A stretch of DNA of 64,000 nt from Polydactylus sextarius (taxonomy: Eukaryota; Chordata; Actinopteri; Polynemidae): positions 13,498,679 to 13,562,678 of the forward strand of contig CM028923.1 in assembly GCA_016801845.1 (NCBI GenBank), written 5' to 3'. Below the pieces are notes generated by a model. The model ran no database searches. It was not told the DNA's origin and was given only the letters and a program-made list of their open reading frames with translations. Both the position numbers and the translations under genes were made by a program. How positions within the stretch are numbered: the stretch's first letter is position 1; each line of letters opens with the position of its first letter. Below are positions 1-12,800 of the stretch, in pieces.

Positions 1-2019
1 GAACTAAGATGTAGGTCATTAAATGTAGGTCAATATAGAGTTGGACAACTGACGGAACAGAGAAGCCTAGAGGAATCTTGTATGCAGGTTATGTTGTGCC
101 CAGAAGTATTTGCTGAGATTTGAGAACATAGCGAAAGTAGCACAAGGTTGTAAACAAGCCAACAACCCCATGAATGATCACAAGATGAATCTTATGGGTT
201 GTAAGATTACATGCCTCTCATCTTCTACAACCTTTACCTCTATGGGATTCAAAAAATAATTTAAAACTTTACTTATGATCCCAAGGTCAAGGAGGAAGCC
301 TCTGAGGGACCACTTCAAAAAGGACCACTCTAAGAAGTGAACATACTGGAAGATGTGTGATTAAGATGTTTGAAGTGCAAGTTCTACTTTTTACATTGAC
401 CTTCATTTATATTTCTCACCTTATCACAGTAAAATGGAAAGGCACGGTAATACTTGTTGTTCAGCTCTTTGTTTGTTGACAACCTGATGCAGTTGTTATA
501 ACTAAAATCAAAGGCACACGGTTGCACCAGTCTGAGTAATGTACTGGACTGGTGGAAGGGGGAGAATTCACTTTTCCACCATCTCTGCATGCGTTTGCAT
601 TCAGAGTTTGACGCTCTTACCTTCTCGTCTGTGTGGCATCTTCCAGAGACATGGTAGTTGCGTTGATGCGTGAAATTGTAAAATCGCTAATGACATTTTC
701 CTTGCATAATGGCGTACCTTCAAATGGTGCTTACAGCTGCCGGTGCTTTAGTGAAGGTGTGTGTGTGTGTGTTGAAGGGGCATGCCTGAGGACGCATGTC
801 CCCCATTTTTCAATTTCTGCAACCCAGACTGCCAAATGTGCTTAATGTGGGCTATAAATTTAATTGGATGGATAACTGTGCCCTTTTTCAATGCCACCTT
901 TTTGCCGCGTCCTTGACTTTTCTGTTCACTCAGACATTTTATCTTCATCTATCTATGTAATTATACTTTGTTTCATGTTTCTTATTTATTTCTTATTTCA
1001 TTGACTTAGAAAGTGAGCAGCGTTATTTCAGGCAGATGATGTCGGGATGACAAAGCCTCTTCTGATGCTTATATGGTCATAAAACTGTCCTGGTTGAACA
1101 ACTATGTTTGTTAATATCTTACTCTTTGACGGAAACTAAAAAATACACAACTGTGTACATAGAAATGCAAGGAGAAAAGTGAACAAAGATTCCCAACATG
1201 CATTTAGTTAAGAAATATCAATCATCATGTCTTATGGGTGCCATATGAAAGTTTTGTCTGCTGCCAAATGTAGTTTCTTGCCAAGGTCAGGTGGAAGTGA
1301 CGATCGCTTGCCAAGGAATTCAGCTATTGTCGCATTTATAAGGTTATATATGCTCCCTAGGAAACGCTATTGTAAAGTGACACAGCTGGTTGGCCAGTTA
1401 GCAGGCTGACTTGACAACAGTTAGGAAATAGTACATCTGTGGTTATGTACTTTACTGTTCAACACAACAATGATAAAATGTGTTAGTGAGCTTGGTGGTG
1501 GTTAATTAGTTGTTGATGTGTAAGCCAGCTCTTTGCTCCTGTTTTCAGTCTTCATGCCAAATTGAGCAGATCACCTTTCAGCTCCAGCTTCCTGTTTAAC
1601 AGACATGAGCTTAATTCAGTCTTTTTATTTCTCTCTCTATGGGAAAGATAGATAGATAAAATGTACCTCTTAATGTCTGGAACCATCCTTTTAAAACTGT
1701 TTTCTGTGGGATGCTGGTGTCACCTTCCAAAATTTCAGTGCTAAAGATACAGTACAAACCAGATACTATATCTTTGGCTATATACCCATTTAAAAGGCTT
1801 CTTCAAATGCCATCATTTAATACTTTTCCCCAGCCACAAAAGCTACAGTGGTTGGATTCTTACAGCCGAATCTATCCCAGGATTCATTGTGTGGAGGTGG
1901 AATTTATGGTAACTTTTTTCTCTTTAACATCATCAAAAAGGCGCTTTTGTTTATGTTGCTAGCCGACAGGATTAGCATTTACATGCTAGAGAAGTAAACA
2001 GGAAATTGTCCATGGGCTA
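1..2019. other. Non-coding, nothing recognised
   Basis: Short open frames only, with none protein-like or flanked by convincing splice sites. A short TG tract lies near 757-772 and ATAGATAG near 1646-1657. I see no gene or identifiable repeat. Confidence 0.5.
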
Positions 2020-2620
2020 GACCGTCTTATTTCCTTAACCACTTTTCTTTATTTCCTTGCCACAACCAACGTAAACTGCAGCCAGTGGTCAATGTTGGCC
2101 AGATCTTCGCTGACTGGGTCCCCCCGAAGCATGGAGCCCTTGAATTGGGACACAACTTATATACACAGATGGATGACATGGAAGCTTCCCAAAAGTGAGG
2201 CCAAGACATCCTGATTGCCCCATGGTGGCTGGCTACAGTTTTGATCAGAAACTCCCTCCATGTTAGCAGATCGGATATGGGCCAAACCAAAAGAAAAAAA
2301 AAACAAAACAAAACATGGCAAATTCATTCGTCCCAAAAGTGGTTTCTGTCATTTTAGATAGTTCTTATGCTGTTGGATTCTAAATTGTGCCTCTTTGCCA
2401 GCGACAGCTGTGGCTAGAGTCATTATGAATGTGATATCTCAAGATTCCCCTTGGGGGGAATCATTACAAATTTGGCACAAATGTCTACAAAGGTCAATGT
2501 GATTTCACATCACAAGTGTTTTGGTCACAACTCATGAATTTAAATACTAACTTAGAAGCTGAACTGGTTTGTGGAGGTACACAACCACAAGGCGTTAATT
2601 CTAGTTTGTTTAAAACGTGA
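2020..2620. repeat. Two adjacent decayed teleost repeats
   Basis: 2090-2330 has 'GGAAGCTTCCCAAAAGTGAG', 'CTGATTGCCCCATGGTGGCT' and 'GGATATGGGCCAAACC', a non-coding repeat with pieces also at about 20050-20110 (inverted) and 28845-28868. 2420-2600 ('TATCTCAAGATTCCCC', 'AATTTGGCACAAATGTC', 'GTCACAACTCATGAATTTAA') is a second family, also seen at 33380-33660 and 48585-48635. Confidence 0.6.
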
Positions 2621-4119
2621 TTAGGCATCATGATTGACAGATGAGATTCACTTGAGACTAGTCAGCCTGACTTTGATATCAATAAACCTGTGCTCTCATC
2701 TGGAAGCAGGTGATGTCACCAGAGACAATGGCAGCAATCGTTTCTGGGATATTTGTCTCTATTTTTGTACAATGGGAAGAATTTGAGTTTTGTCATCCAT
2801 TTTTATATACAGTCATTGAATCTGACAGGTGTGGCTGCACTTCCTCTCCACAATGTTGGACAGTGAGGGCTGAGGATCATGGGTTTCATAGTATCTAGTA
2901 ACCATCTGCCTAACAAAACACAATGGAGAGAAATGTGATTTCTGAGAAAGAAAGTAGAAATAATTAAAAGTTAGCTAGCTCATATGTACATAGCCCATGG
3001 TTATTATTTTCAGTTGTGCATAAAATTGAGAAGACATCAGCACATGATTACACACTGCACAACGTTCGTGTGCATCACAGCTTACACAGTGTGTGCATTG
3101 TAGACTAAACTGTATTTTGAGTTGTGTAAGTGAACAAAGGCACTAAAGAGAAGCACAGTCAACACCATAAAAAAAGACAGTGGAATATAAAAGTTTCATT
3201 CATTCACTGACATAATTAACTGCGCCTATTTCAGTCCCAACATGTGACTGTGTTGTTGTGTGTGCACATATGAAGGCGTTATAGTGTGTATTTGTATTTT
3301 GATGGATTTGTCTTTGAATTTGTCTCTCGAGGAGCATTTGGCTTTTTTTGTGTGTGGGTTCAACCAATAGGTGTCTTTGGTTGACAACTGGTGAAGAGTA
3401 TGATTAGACTAAAGTCACCACTGCTGATATTAGAGCTTTTTAATTCATCTTAATTATCAGGCTAGTGAGTATCTGTACGTGTGTGTGTGCGCATGGGTGT
3501 TTGTGTATATAACGCCCGCATAGAGAATAGTGATATTGTTTTGCTGTGTTTTTGGGGGTCAGGCTTGGCCTTGCCTCGGGCCATGTCAGCCAGTGCTATC
3601 AGACTCAAAGAGGAGCCTCTCTTCACACGAATAATAATTAGGATACTCTGTGCCAGTTCACAAAGAAATGGACCATCTGGGTTTGATGCGTTGAGCCTCA
3701 CACAGCCCCTGCTGTCTGGCGTGCGTCCGTGTTGATGTGCCGCAGATTTTGACCATGTGGCAGAATTATGCTTTTTATAGACAGCAGAGCTCGTCTTCTG
3801 CCACATTGCATTACAATCTACAGATGAGCTGCACTCAAGTGGGTTGTTGTCTCTATATGGAAAAGTCTCACTCTCTTTAATTATTTCATTCCATTTTACA
3901 AGTTACAGTAGCTGTACCGTCCTGCCCATTTTGAGTCATTTTGTTTAAAGCTCTCTGAGCTGCAGTGTTGACTCTGTCTCTTTTTTATGAGTTTGCTTAA
4001 TTTATTATTGTGCAGTTGGTAGAAAATATCACGCTTGACTTTTGGGTCAAGTGGACTTTATTGTGCCTTATTAAGGCAAAAGTCATTTATGCAACATCGT
4101 GCATTGTCTTTATCAGTCT
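2621..4119. other. Non-coding, nothing recognised
   Basis: Contains a TG tract at 3478-3507. Open frames on both strands around 3460-3806 overlap each other and resemble no known protein. Confidence 0.5.
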
Positions 4120-4335
4120 GCACATGAAGGATCCTTGTGTTTTGTGCTGGCTACATCCTTATTGGGGATTCTGAGGCACTCCCAGGCCAGATGGGATATT
4201 TATAATCCCTTAGGTGCATTCTGGACCCGCCACAGGGTCTCCTTCCAGTCAGACGTGTCTGAAAACCTCCACAGGGAGGCATGCAGAGGGCATCTTAATC
4301 AGATGCCCAGGCATCTTCGAGAGATCAGCTAACAA
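4120..4335 (-). mobile_element. LINE-like 3'-end fragment, copy 1 of 5
   Basis: On the minus strand it reads 'CATCTGATTAAGATGCC', 'GTGGAGGTTTTC' and then 'ATATCCCATCTGGCCTGGGAGTG'-like words. These match the C-terminal coding end ('HLIRMPPGRLPxEVFR...RLAWE') of a very common fish non-LTR element. Several substitutions and stops show it is old. Confidence 0.6.
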
Positions 4336-4597
4336 GCTGTTCTTTTGAGAGGAAGCAGTGGTTGTGCTCCTACAATCCCAAGGCTGGAAAGTGTCTCTGG
4401 GCTTCACTATCACAACAATAATACCAAATGTTTTCAGCTCTAATCGCTGTGACAAAGAAATAGCTTTTTCCAGTAGTTGCTTCACACAAAAAAAAACATG
4501 TTGAATAGCTTTAATGTGAATCAAGATGTGAAGCAGGATATTTAGTGCTCCCATCACCTCTCAGAACAACGTTGTGACACATCAAGATGTTGATATT

Positions 4598-4930
4598 GCC
4601 TGTTTGCTTCAATGATGTAAATGACTGTCTACTTGTAGCAGCAGCAGACTGTTTTGTCCAGAGACTTTGTTGACATGTATCTATTCTTGTTGTTAGTGGG
4701 ACAACAGAAAGACTTGCACAGTGTGCACATGTTACACAGGGAGTATAGATCATCCTGAGGTCTTTGATGGGTGACCAGCTATAGCCACTAATGAGTTTGT
4801 CACGCTCCCCTTGACTCAGTATCCACTGTTCTGAGATCAGATATGTCATCACAAGGTTGTACACTTGTGCAAATACGTGTGGAAACTAAACTCTTTAATC
4901 TGAAGAATTGAAAAGTGATGTCAAATTGCT
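4598..4930 (+). repeat. Diverged duplicate of 6873-7200
   Basis: 'GATGTAAATGACTGTCTAC', 'AGACTGTTTTGTCCAGA', 'CTTTGTTGACATG', 'TGTTCTGAGATCAGATATG' and 'CACTTGTGCAA' recur in order at 6874-7175. No coding content. Confidence 0.6.
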
Positions 4931-6677
4931 CAGCTGCTTTTAGTGATTGCTGAGTGTGTATGTTTTTGAACAGAGGGGTTAGCAGTATAACCTTGAAATG
5001 CAGTGTAAGTTTAATTACCAAGTCATGTTTATCCGTCTTCAGTTTCCTCTGTACTTTCAAATACTAATTGAAAATTCAGGATTAAATTGTTGTTGGACTG
5101 TGTCATTGTCAGTTAATGTGAAATATTTTGACCATAGAGCCGATTTTAATATATTTTTCCAGCCTCCCAGTACTTGTTCAGCCAGGAAGGAAAAAGGTGA
5201 AGGCATTCAGGCTTAGTGCAACGAGATGCAGGAGCAGGAAGCCCAAAGTCATGACCCAAGTCTGAATTGAAGTCACAAAGAGGTATATTTTAGTCTGATC
5301 CGTATTTTTCTTGCTTGTTTACATTAAACAACTAAATTGCAAACTGAGCTGGTTGTTTAGGTGGTAGCTGGTTATTTTGCTCCGCTTGCCTGTTTGAAAA
5401 GGTCAGTGCACCTCACCGTGATATAGGGAGCTAATTACTGATTTTAAAAGCATTGAAAGGAACCATGAAGCAAAATGGGTTTTGAAATGGTACTCCCATT
5501 TTCCATTGAACACTTTGTCCATTTCTAGCAGATTAGTGTAGCAGGACATTAATGATGCGGGTAGTCTGTTTAATCGAGTGTGATTTGGAAAAAAAAAAAA
5601 AAATTAATAAATGTCATCCAAATCAGAAATGTAAGACTAGATTCTGTGTTTTTTCCATGTGAATACCACATGATAAATACCAGATCTATGAATCAGATAA
5701 CCTTTGAGTAGTGTTGAATTAGAAGGAAGGTGGTGTTAAATCACTTATTAGAAAATGTCAGATATCCACATAGGAGCTAAAGCTCATCTTTTCCAGTTAA
5801 ATAAATTCTCGCTGTCTTCCTTCACCTTGTCAAGCTGCTTGCTCGCACAAGGGCCGATAAATTATCAGAGTCTCTGAGCTTGTCTTCTGTATTCCTGCCA
5901 TGCGTCTCTTCATTTAGCTCCTGTAAAAGAGTACTCCCTGCTGAAAATCTCCACCTCCCTCTCCAAGAGGTCTCAACTGCAGGGACTGCTTCAGATATAT
6001 TAAACCATGTCTCTGCTTCATTCATATTCATGTGTAGACTTTTAATTTTCTCCACAAGGACAGATAGTTTATCTGTCATCTATACCGTATTTTTATTGTA
6101 ACAAAGTAGTACAAAGAAGAAGAAGAAGAACTGGATGCCCTGAAATCTGAGGGAAAAGGTTGGATTTGAATATCAAATGGTGTCCATTCATGTGATCAGT
6201 TGTTTTTTTTTGGCACAGCAGAGGTTATGGCGGAATGTGGTGAAGAACTGTCTGTTTTTTGTGATTTTAAGAAAGCCAGGTATTTCCTCCTGAATATCCC
6301 TTGAATGCATTTACACTTTATGCTTCCACTTCCTGAAGCGTTTGATGAATAGGTGGAAATGCATTCATCTCACAGGTAAACACATAATCTTACATCAGAG
6401 AGTGCAGCGTGGAAACAGCATCACACAATCTGACTCATGTGATAATGGAAACTGGAGTGACACTGAAAGTAGCAGATCAAATATACAATCAAAGAGAACC
6501 CACGCTGAGCTGCTACGGCTCTAATCTGATCCCTGACCAGTTTAACCACCGAGTGATCTGTGTGGGCGATTGAGCATTGATTTGTATGGTGCGAGTAAGA
6601 GCAGATGAAGACCATAATGATTCATTTATGTGTTCATGTTGAATAGTTAATAGTATAGTTTAGTAATAGTTTATCGT
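4931..6677. other. Non-coding; AGA run and poly-A
   Basis: Poly-A at about 5589-5604 and an AAG run at 6114-6129. A minus-strand open frame at 5822-6079 has a hydrophilic, helix-like composition but no start, splice or family support. Confidence 0.45.
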
Positions 6678-7480
6678 GTAACTAAATGATAAAGTGGCAT
6701 GTGTTCTCAGTTGTCTCAGTTGTCTCTATGAGACAATGTGCCCCGGGATACAGACTAGGGCTCCACCTCTATTACATAAGAGCATCTTGACTACAGCCTC
6801 TCTTTGTTGACATTTTGTGTCTCTTTGTGGTTGTTATGCATTCAGCATTCTGTCTCAAAAAATCTGTTTGCATGATGTAAATTACTGCCTACCTGTGTCA
6901 GCAGTAGACTGTTATGTCCAGAAGCTTTGTTGACTATGATCCCTTGAGTAGCTGGATGGACCGACTGTCACAAAAAATCCAATTTCCTAATTTAATAGAT
7001 TTTTAATGTCCACGACCATCCCCCCTTGTATCTATTCTTTCTGTTGTCCCACTGAAAAAGGCTGGAACTTGTCCAGCAGACATTTGTGCATGTGCATTGA
7101 ATATATGTAATCCCTTCGACTCGTTTCTGCTGTTCTGAGATCAGTTATGATATTGCACATGTTATAAACATGTGCAAGAGTGTGTGAAAAAGAACCTTTT
7201 CATCCGAGACATTGAGAGGTCTTAATAGCGTTAAATAACATGGATATATTGATATGATGTAACTAACTGCTAAAGTGGCATTTCTAACAGTTACCAACTG
7301 AAGTGTGTTCCCACTTATCTTTGATCTCTGTGGGATTAGAAATGTATGAATTAACTAATGGGCCTGTGGACACACCTCTTCCATATAAGATCATCCTGAC
7401 TACAGTTTCTCCTGTCTGCAGTTGTTTTTGTATTTCTTTACTTGTTGTATTTCTTTGCAGTCACTCTGTGACATTTTACA
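6678..7480 (+). repeat. Diverged tandem duplication, period about 580 bp
   Basis: 'GTAACTAAATGATAAAGTGG' (6678) and 'GTAACTAACTGCTAAAGTGG' (7259) begin two related segments. Each continues with a short CTCAGT/ACCAAC stretch, 'CACCTCT(A)TTAC/CCATATAAGA', 'CATC(T/C)TGACTACAG' and a TTTGT-rich end. Between them (6873-7200) is the piece related to 4598-4930. The unit may be a tandemly duplicated repeat. Confidence 0.5.
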
Positions 7481-8825
7481 AATTTTTTTTTATGTCATTT
7501 TCTTTCGGCTCATTCTGTCCCTGAACTCTTCTGTGGACTTGCACGGGGCAAACTGTTTAATGTACTGAACCTTATGTGGATATGAGAAATGAAGTGTTAT
7601 TACGCTGAGTTTGCCCTGTAATCCTACAGAAGGTCTATGACTGGTAGCTTGTGAGTGTATTGAATAGACTCTATAGACCCTTTTTTCTACCACTTTTGAA
7701 CCTGGCAAAGACTTTAAACCTGGTGAGCTGTGGACACTTTAATACTGCAACAAAGCTTTTTTAAACAAAGGTTAGATGTGGTAGAAATGGCACAGGGGTT
7801 AGAAAAGTGGGTTGAATCTCTGCAGCAGGCGATGACGATGAAGATGCTCCCCGTTGAAACGCTCCGGAGCAAGACAGTTTAAACTCAGACTACGCCCGTG
7901 GAGCTGTAGAGGAGCGAGTGTGCTGCTGTAAAAAAAGAGCATAATTTGTCAGAAGATCCCTCAGTGGATAAATAAATATTGGAAAAAAATAATTTTCTAT
8001 GAATATCTGCTGCCAATAAGTCTGTTAACTCAGCAAAGCAAGATGGAAACTCTTGAATGTGTGGACATCTCTACAGCCCCTGGTCCCTGACTGATGCCCA
8101 GACCAGTCAGCTAGTGGATAAAACTAGATCAATGTGACAGTGATGGTGTTTTATGATGCCAATAAGATTCTCCCTGCATCTCTCTCTGTGCTACGAACGT
8201 GGACACTCAGACACTCGGTAATGGACTGCGCTGGTACTTGTAAAGCTGGAACACGCATCCTTTTTTTTTTTTTTTTTAAAGAAATGGGATATCAGAGTGT
8301 CTCTGTGGTCAGAGATGAGTGGGATTCAACTATTTTCTTGCTTTTTTGTAATTGCACATTTTGTGATTCCGCTTGCTGACCTAAAAATATAGCCTCTTTT
8401 TTCCCTCCCTGCCACATCTCTCAGATATATAATGAATTATGGATTGCATTTATATCTTGCTTGACTATTTCCATCTCCCAGGGGTTTAAACTGCACGTAC
8501 TAGTGTGCAGTAGCTGTGTCTGTGAGTGTTTGTATGAGTGTGTGAGTGTGTGAAGTGTTTTTCATGAGACACAGTTGTGAAGAGATCCAGATTAACATTG
8601 TTTTTCCATTCTGTGAGTGCATTAGTAGCTTCTTGTTAAGTGGACCATTGAAGTTCAGTTTCTGTTGTCTTCAGTTGCTCGGTGTGCATTTATTAAGGAT
8701 GACTGGTCTTACTTGTAAGAATCCATCCACTCTATACTGGAAAAATAGCCTTTACTTTTATAATGCCAGGATGAGAAGGCACTGTGATACATATAGAATA
8801 TATACACTATGTTATAATGTTAAAG
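7481..8825. other. Non-coding, simple repeats
   Basis: A poly-T at 8261-8277 and a TG-rich tract at about 8517-8552. Nothing else recognised. Confidence 0.5.
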
Positions 8826-9040
8826 CTATATTGTGTAAGATTTACTCCCATCTAGTGGTAAGGTCATGTACTGCAACCAACTGAATAGTATCTTTAGCCA
8901 GTGTGCACATTTCCTTCTACGGTGGCTGAGAAGTAGCAACAAGAGAATAGCAGCTCTGATTCTACTGCACCTATACCATGACACCTCTGTCTCTCCCTTG
9001 TTTTTCAGTAATACAAACATTTTTAACATTTAATGTGGGA
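8826..9040 (+). repeat. Decayed teleost repeat
   Basis: 'TATTGTGTAAGATTTACTCC', 'CATCTAGTGGTAAGGTCATG' and 'GCAACCAACTGAATAG' are words of a short, very common fish repeat that ends in an A/T-rich 'ACATTTTTAACATTTAATG' stretch. It is non-coding. Confidence 0.55.
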
Positions 9041-11689
9041 AACTAGCAAGTAGTCTGCTAGCTTGTTGCTAAGACATAATGGGAAACGCCATAGGCAGGC
9101 TAACACAATTAGCGATTGCTGTAATTTTAACTCTGCAAAAGGTCGTTTACCTCAACATGCTTAACATACCCATGTTATATATGTTATTTATGTTATTAAC
9201 ATGATGAGGTGTCATTTCTGTCTACATGGTCGCGGCCGTTGACATCATGATTGAGATAGCTCCAGTGCATCATTAAGTTGGGCCTTGCTCAACTTTATAC
9301 AAATAAATCTGGTGAATGCGTCGGCATTATCCAATGAAATTGACCCATTTTCTAGCAGACATTTCTAAAAGAGGAATTTCTATGATGAGGAGAAGTTCAG
9401 TATTTCTACCAGTGATTAAGTTAATAGACAATTAACTGTCTGAGGAAAAACCTCAATACACTAATAGATGGAAAAACTATCACACGACACATAATAAAAG
9501 ATATCCTCAACAACGCTAATTACCATTAATGAAAATGGAGATTGTACTGAAGATACAAATCCAGTTTTGATTCAAGTTTCTGTAATTAGTGTGTAAAGTG
9601 TTTTCTGTTGTTTTTTTTTTTTTATGCTATAAAGTTAAATGAACTTTCACTTTTTGTGGTAGTAGTGGTAGTAAAATTTACACTTGTAGAGTGTAAATGT
9701 TTGTTTATGTAACATATGTGAATGTAATCATGTTTAATCTGACACCAGTCAATATTATTGTATATACACTATATGATCTTGTGTATAGTTACTTTGTTAT
9801 TGTTTTACTTAATTGGTAAGAAATTGAAAACAAAAACCCAGGAACAACTGTCCTGTTTAAATTAATACCAGAGGAATGACTACATTAGAAAATGTTTAGT
9901 TATTTGGATAAAAAAGGAGACTTAAACTTCAACTCCCAGGGTGTGTTATGGTAACAATCAGCCAATTATTTAAAAAAAATGTAAAGTATTTAAAGTGTGC
10001 TGCGGTGGTGGTTAAATAGTGGACTCTTGAGAAAACTTATGACAAAAAAATGTGAATATCATAGCTTTACTCATCAAAAAGACTAACACTCAATACTCCC
10101 ATGACACTTGAATGTGTCATATTTAAAAAAAAAATGTCGCTTCACAATCACAGTGAAGTGTTTTTATGCCAAATATAGTAAAAATTGTTGAGTGAGGACA
10201 GACGTTTGAGGGTCCCCTGAACAAAGAATAAAGAAAAGTCTTTGTCCTTTTTGCTTGACAGTTGCCTTTGTGTTGTGGTGTGTTCACGCACTGTGGGAAT
10301 CTCCAGTTTCAAGTCGATATTGTTATTATAACGAAATTCATGTTTTTGTCTCCCTTACTGGATGGTTTGATTCACTGGTAACCTCAAGAAAGTACTTGAA
10401 ATACTTTCTTATTTACACAGCTTGCTCAAGTGGATCATTTCAATCTTTGTCAGATGTGTTCGCTGTCGGGAGAATTTGTTCAACCACAAATACACAAGGG
10501 CCAAGTAGAGGAAACATGGTGCTGTTTGTGAACCAGCAGCAACATATTGGGAACAATTTCCTGATGTTTTTTTTTTTTTTTATCCCTCTCTCCTTCTTGT
10601 AAGTAAGAAAGCTCTTGTTCCCCTGAAAACAGCAGCGGACTATTCCCCCATTACCAAGCTGACAGTGTTCTGAAATCAAATATTCTCTTTGCACGAGAGA
10701 GAAAACTTCAAATATGTAGAACTTTAGATAGTCGTGGTACATTATAGCTTTGCTGGATGCTTTTTATCATAGGGGATTAAAGGTTAAGAAAAAAATTACT
10801 GAAAGTGCACACACACACACATCTCTCCAACATTATGGGCCAGTCTGTGAACTGGCAGAGCATTCCCGGTACGTGTGAGGAGGTTGTGTCAAACAACCCC
10901 CAGTCATTAAGCTTGAGTTTGCAGCAGAGAAAACAGCAAACAGAGGTTAGCAACTCAGGGGAAATAACATCCTATGTAATGTCAATACTTCCACACCTGT
11001 ACATTTCATTCATGTGCCGCCTTCTGCTACGACACTGAAGGAAACATCTGTCAAATCAACGTAACAAGCTAATGAAAATAGCTGCTATGTTCACTTAACA
11101 GCTATAATTAGATCCTCAAAGTGAAGGCGGTGATAATGGATGCCTACAACTCAGGAGAGATGCTGCTTGTGTTTGTAAATGTTCCACTTGGACGTTTCTA
11201 CTGATGATGCCACTGTGCATCTGGTATTTGTTAGTTGTGCTGCTCTCTGTCCTCTATTTGCTCTTTAAACAGATGTGGGGGACAGATGTTGCTGTCACCC
11301 ATCACTCCTCACGTCATCTGAATCACTGGGATCATAGTCATGCTCCCATTAACTGACTGGTTAAAGTGGCATTTACTGGTATATGTATTAACGGGTTGAA
11401 GGATGTTAAGGGGGGAAACAACAACAACAACATTCTGACCACTTGAAATGGTTTGGGAAGGGAAATTAGATCAAAGGTGCTGTGTGTTGGAGGATAATCC
11501 TCTGAAAAACCACTTTCTTACACAAATAGTCGTTAGAAAAAGGTTTGCAGCAGCATTGTCTAATTTCATTGTAAATGCAAGATTAAAAACATCAAAGAAA
11601 ATTCAAACATTTAAAATAATCCATTGATAAAAATTGAAAATGTACATCGAGCACAAAGACAATTGAAGGTGTTTAAAGCGTTGTTGCAT
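9041..11689. other. AT-rich non-coding
   Basis: Poly-T tracts at 9610-9623 and 10567-10581 and a CA tract near 10807-10822. A TTAGC word appears near 9109. No coding exon recognised. Confidence 0.5.
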
Positions 11690-11860
11690 AGCCCGTTCGA
11701 CTCCCTATCTGTGGGCTGATCTAAACCTCCCCAATTTTTTAACTGTCCGCTAAGAAGACGGAGACCGCAGGGCTGTGATTGGTCCACTATAATTGCCTCA
11801 TTTCCGGAATCTCACTTTGCTGATTCTGGTCTGGAGCTGTTTGGATGCTAATGGTCACCC
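11690..11860 (-). repeat. Dispersed repeat, copy sharing sequence with 47.96-48.17 kb
   Basis: The minus strand carries, in order, GGAAATGAGG, GACCAATCACAGCC, TGCGGTCTCCGTC, GCGGACAGTTAAAAA and TTGGGGAGG. The same words in the same order occur at 47998-48100 on the plus strand. This family is widespread in perch-like fishes as I remember it; its class is unassigned. Confidence 0.7.
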
Positions 11861-12559
11861 ACCAAAGCTCAATCCATTGTTACATTTATAAAACAGGTTA
11901 TTAAAGGATAATTAGCTCTAGTCTAATGGTCAGACTGGACATTTCAGCAACAGTACGTGAAAAGGTGATGAGACAGGTCAACATGGGGGAGACTAGCTTG
12001 TTAGCGTGCTAACATGCTAAATGAAAAACACAAAGACAAGTAAAAGAATGTCTCCGCTTCCTAGAAATGGTTCACTAATTACTCTAATGAAAATCTACAG
12101 GTAATATATCACAAGGTGAACATATTTTTTTTTTTCGAGTTTTGTTTCGAAGCAAAGAAGTGATTGAAATAGAAGCAAAACAATAGTTAGCATTAGTGTT
12201 TCTTACTGCTACTGGAGACAGCTCATAGTGAGAAGAGATTCATATTTGATAGTAAGATTATTAATTAAACAGCTGTCGATGATAACATCACTAGGTAGCA
12301 TATAGTGTCTATAAAAGAAGTTGGTGTCAGAATGAAATCAAGGCTTTTCTTAAAATAATCTTTTTATTAATTGTTTTCGCTTTAGCTCATATTTAGTTTC
12401 TTAACATTAACAATTGTTTTGTTACTTTGATTCTTAGCTTCACTGAGACTCCATACGTGGTGATCCACATTGTGGAAGTTTTTTCTTTGTGTACAGGAGG
12501 TCACTTTCTGCTCTGCTCCAGTATAATACAAGTGGATTGAAGTTTGCTTTGGAAAAATA

Positions 12560-12800
12560 AAACACCTCCTGCGTAACCAGAAATGGAGGAAAAGAGCTTT
12601 AGAGGTGCTGATCGGTTTGGATTGGATCGTTTCAGACCTCGGGACAGAACCAGGGTCACTGTTTCTTCCTGCTGTTTGGATGTTAAACTTCTCTCCAGCA
12701 CATTTAGTACAACAACATGATGTGATATCGATCTTCTCCAACCTTCTCTAAGAAAGCAAATAAGCACCTTATTGAAATGGTCAAAAACATGTCTCTAAAA
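12560..12800. repeat. Decayed teleost repeat, related to 54755-55010
   Basis: 'AGAGCTTTAGAGGTGCTGAT', 'GGGACAGAACCAGGGTCACT', 'GTTTCTTCCTGCTG' and 'AAGAAAGCAAATAAGCACC' appear in the order of a repeat I know from perch-like fishes. 54755-55010 ('AAAGGAGAAGTTTAACATTT', 'GTTTATGCTAATTTAAGCTA') matches it in the opposite orientation. Weak minus-strand ORFs here are by-products of the repeat. Confidence 0.55.

Noticed and set aside
12382..12767. Two overlapping minus-strand open frames
   Set aside because: They coincide with a decayed dispersed fish repeat and are open by chance.
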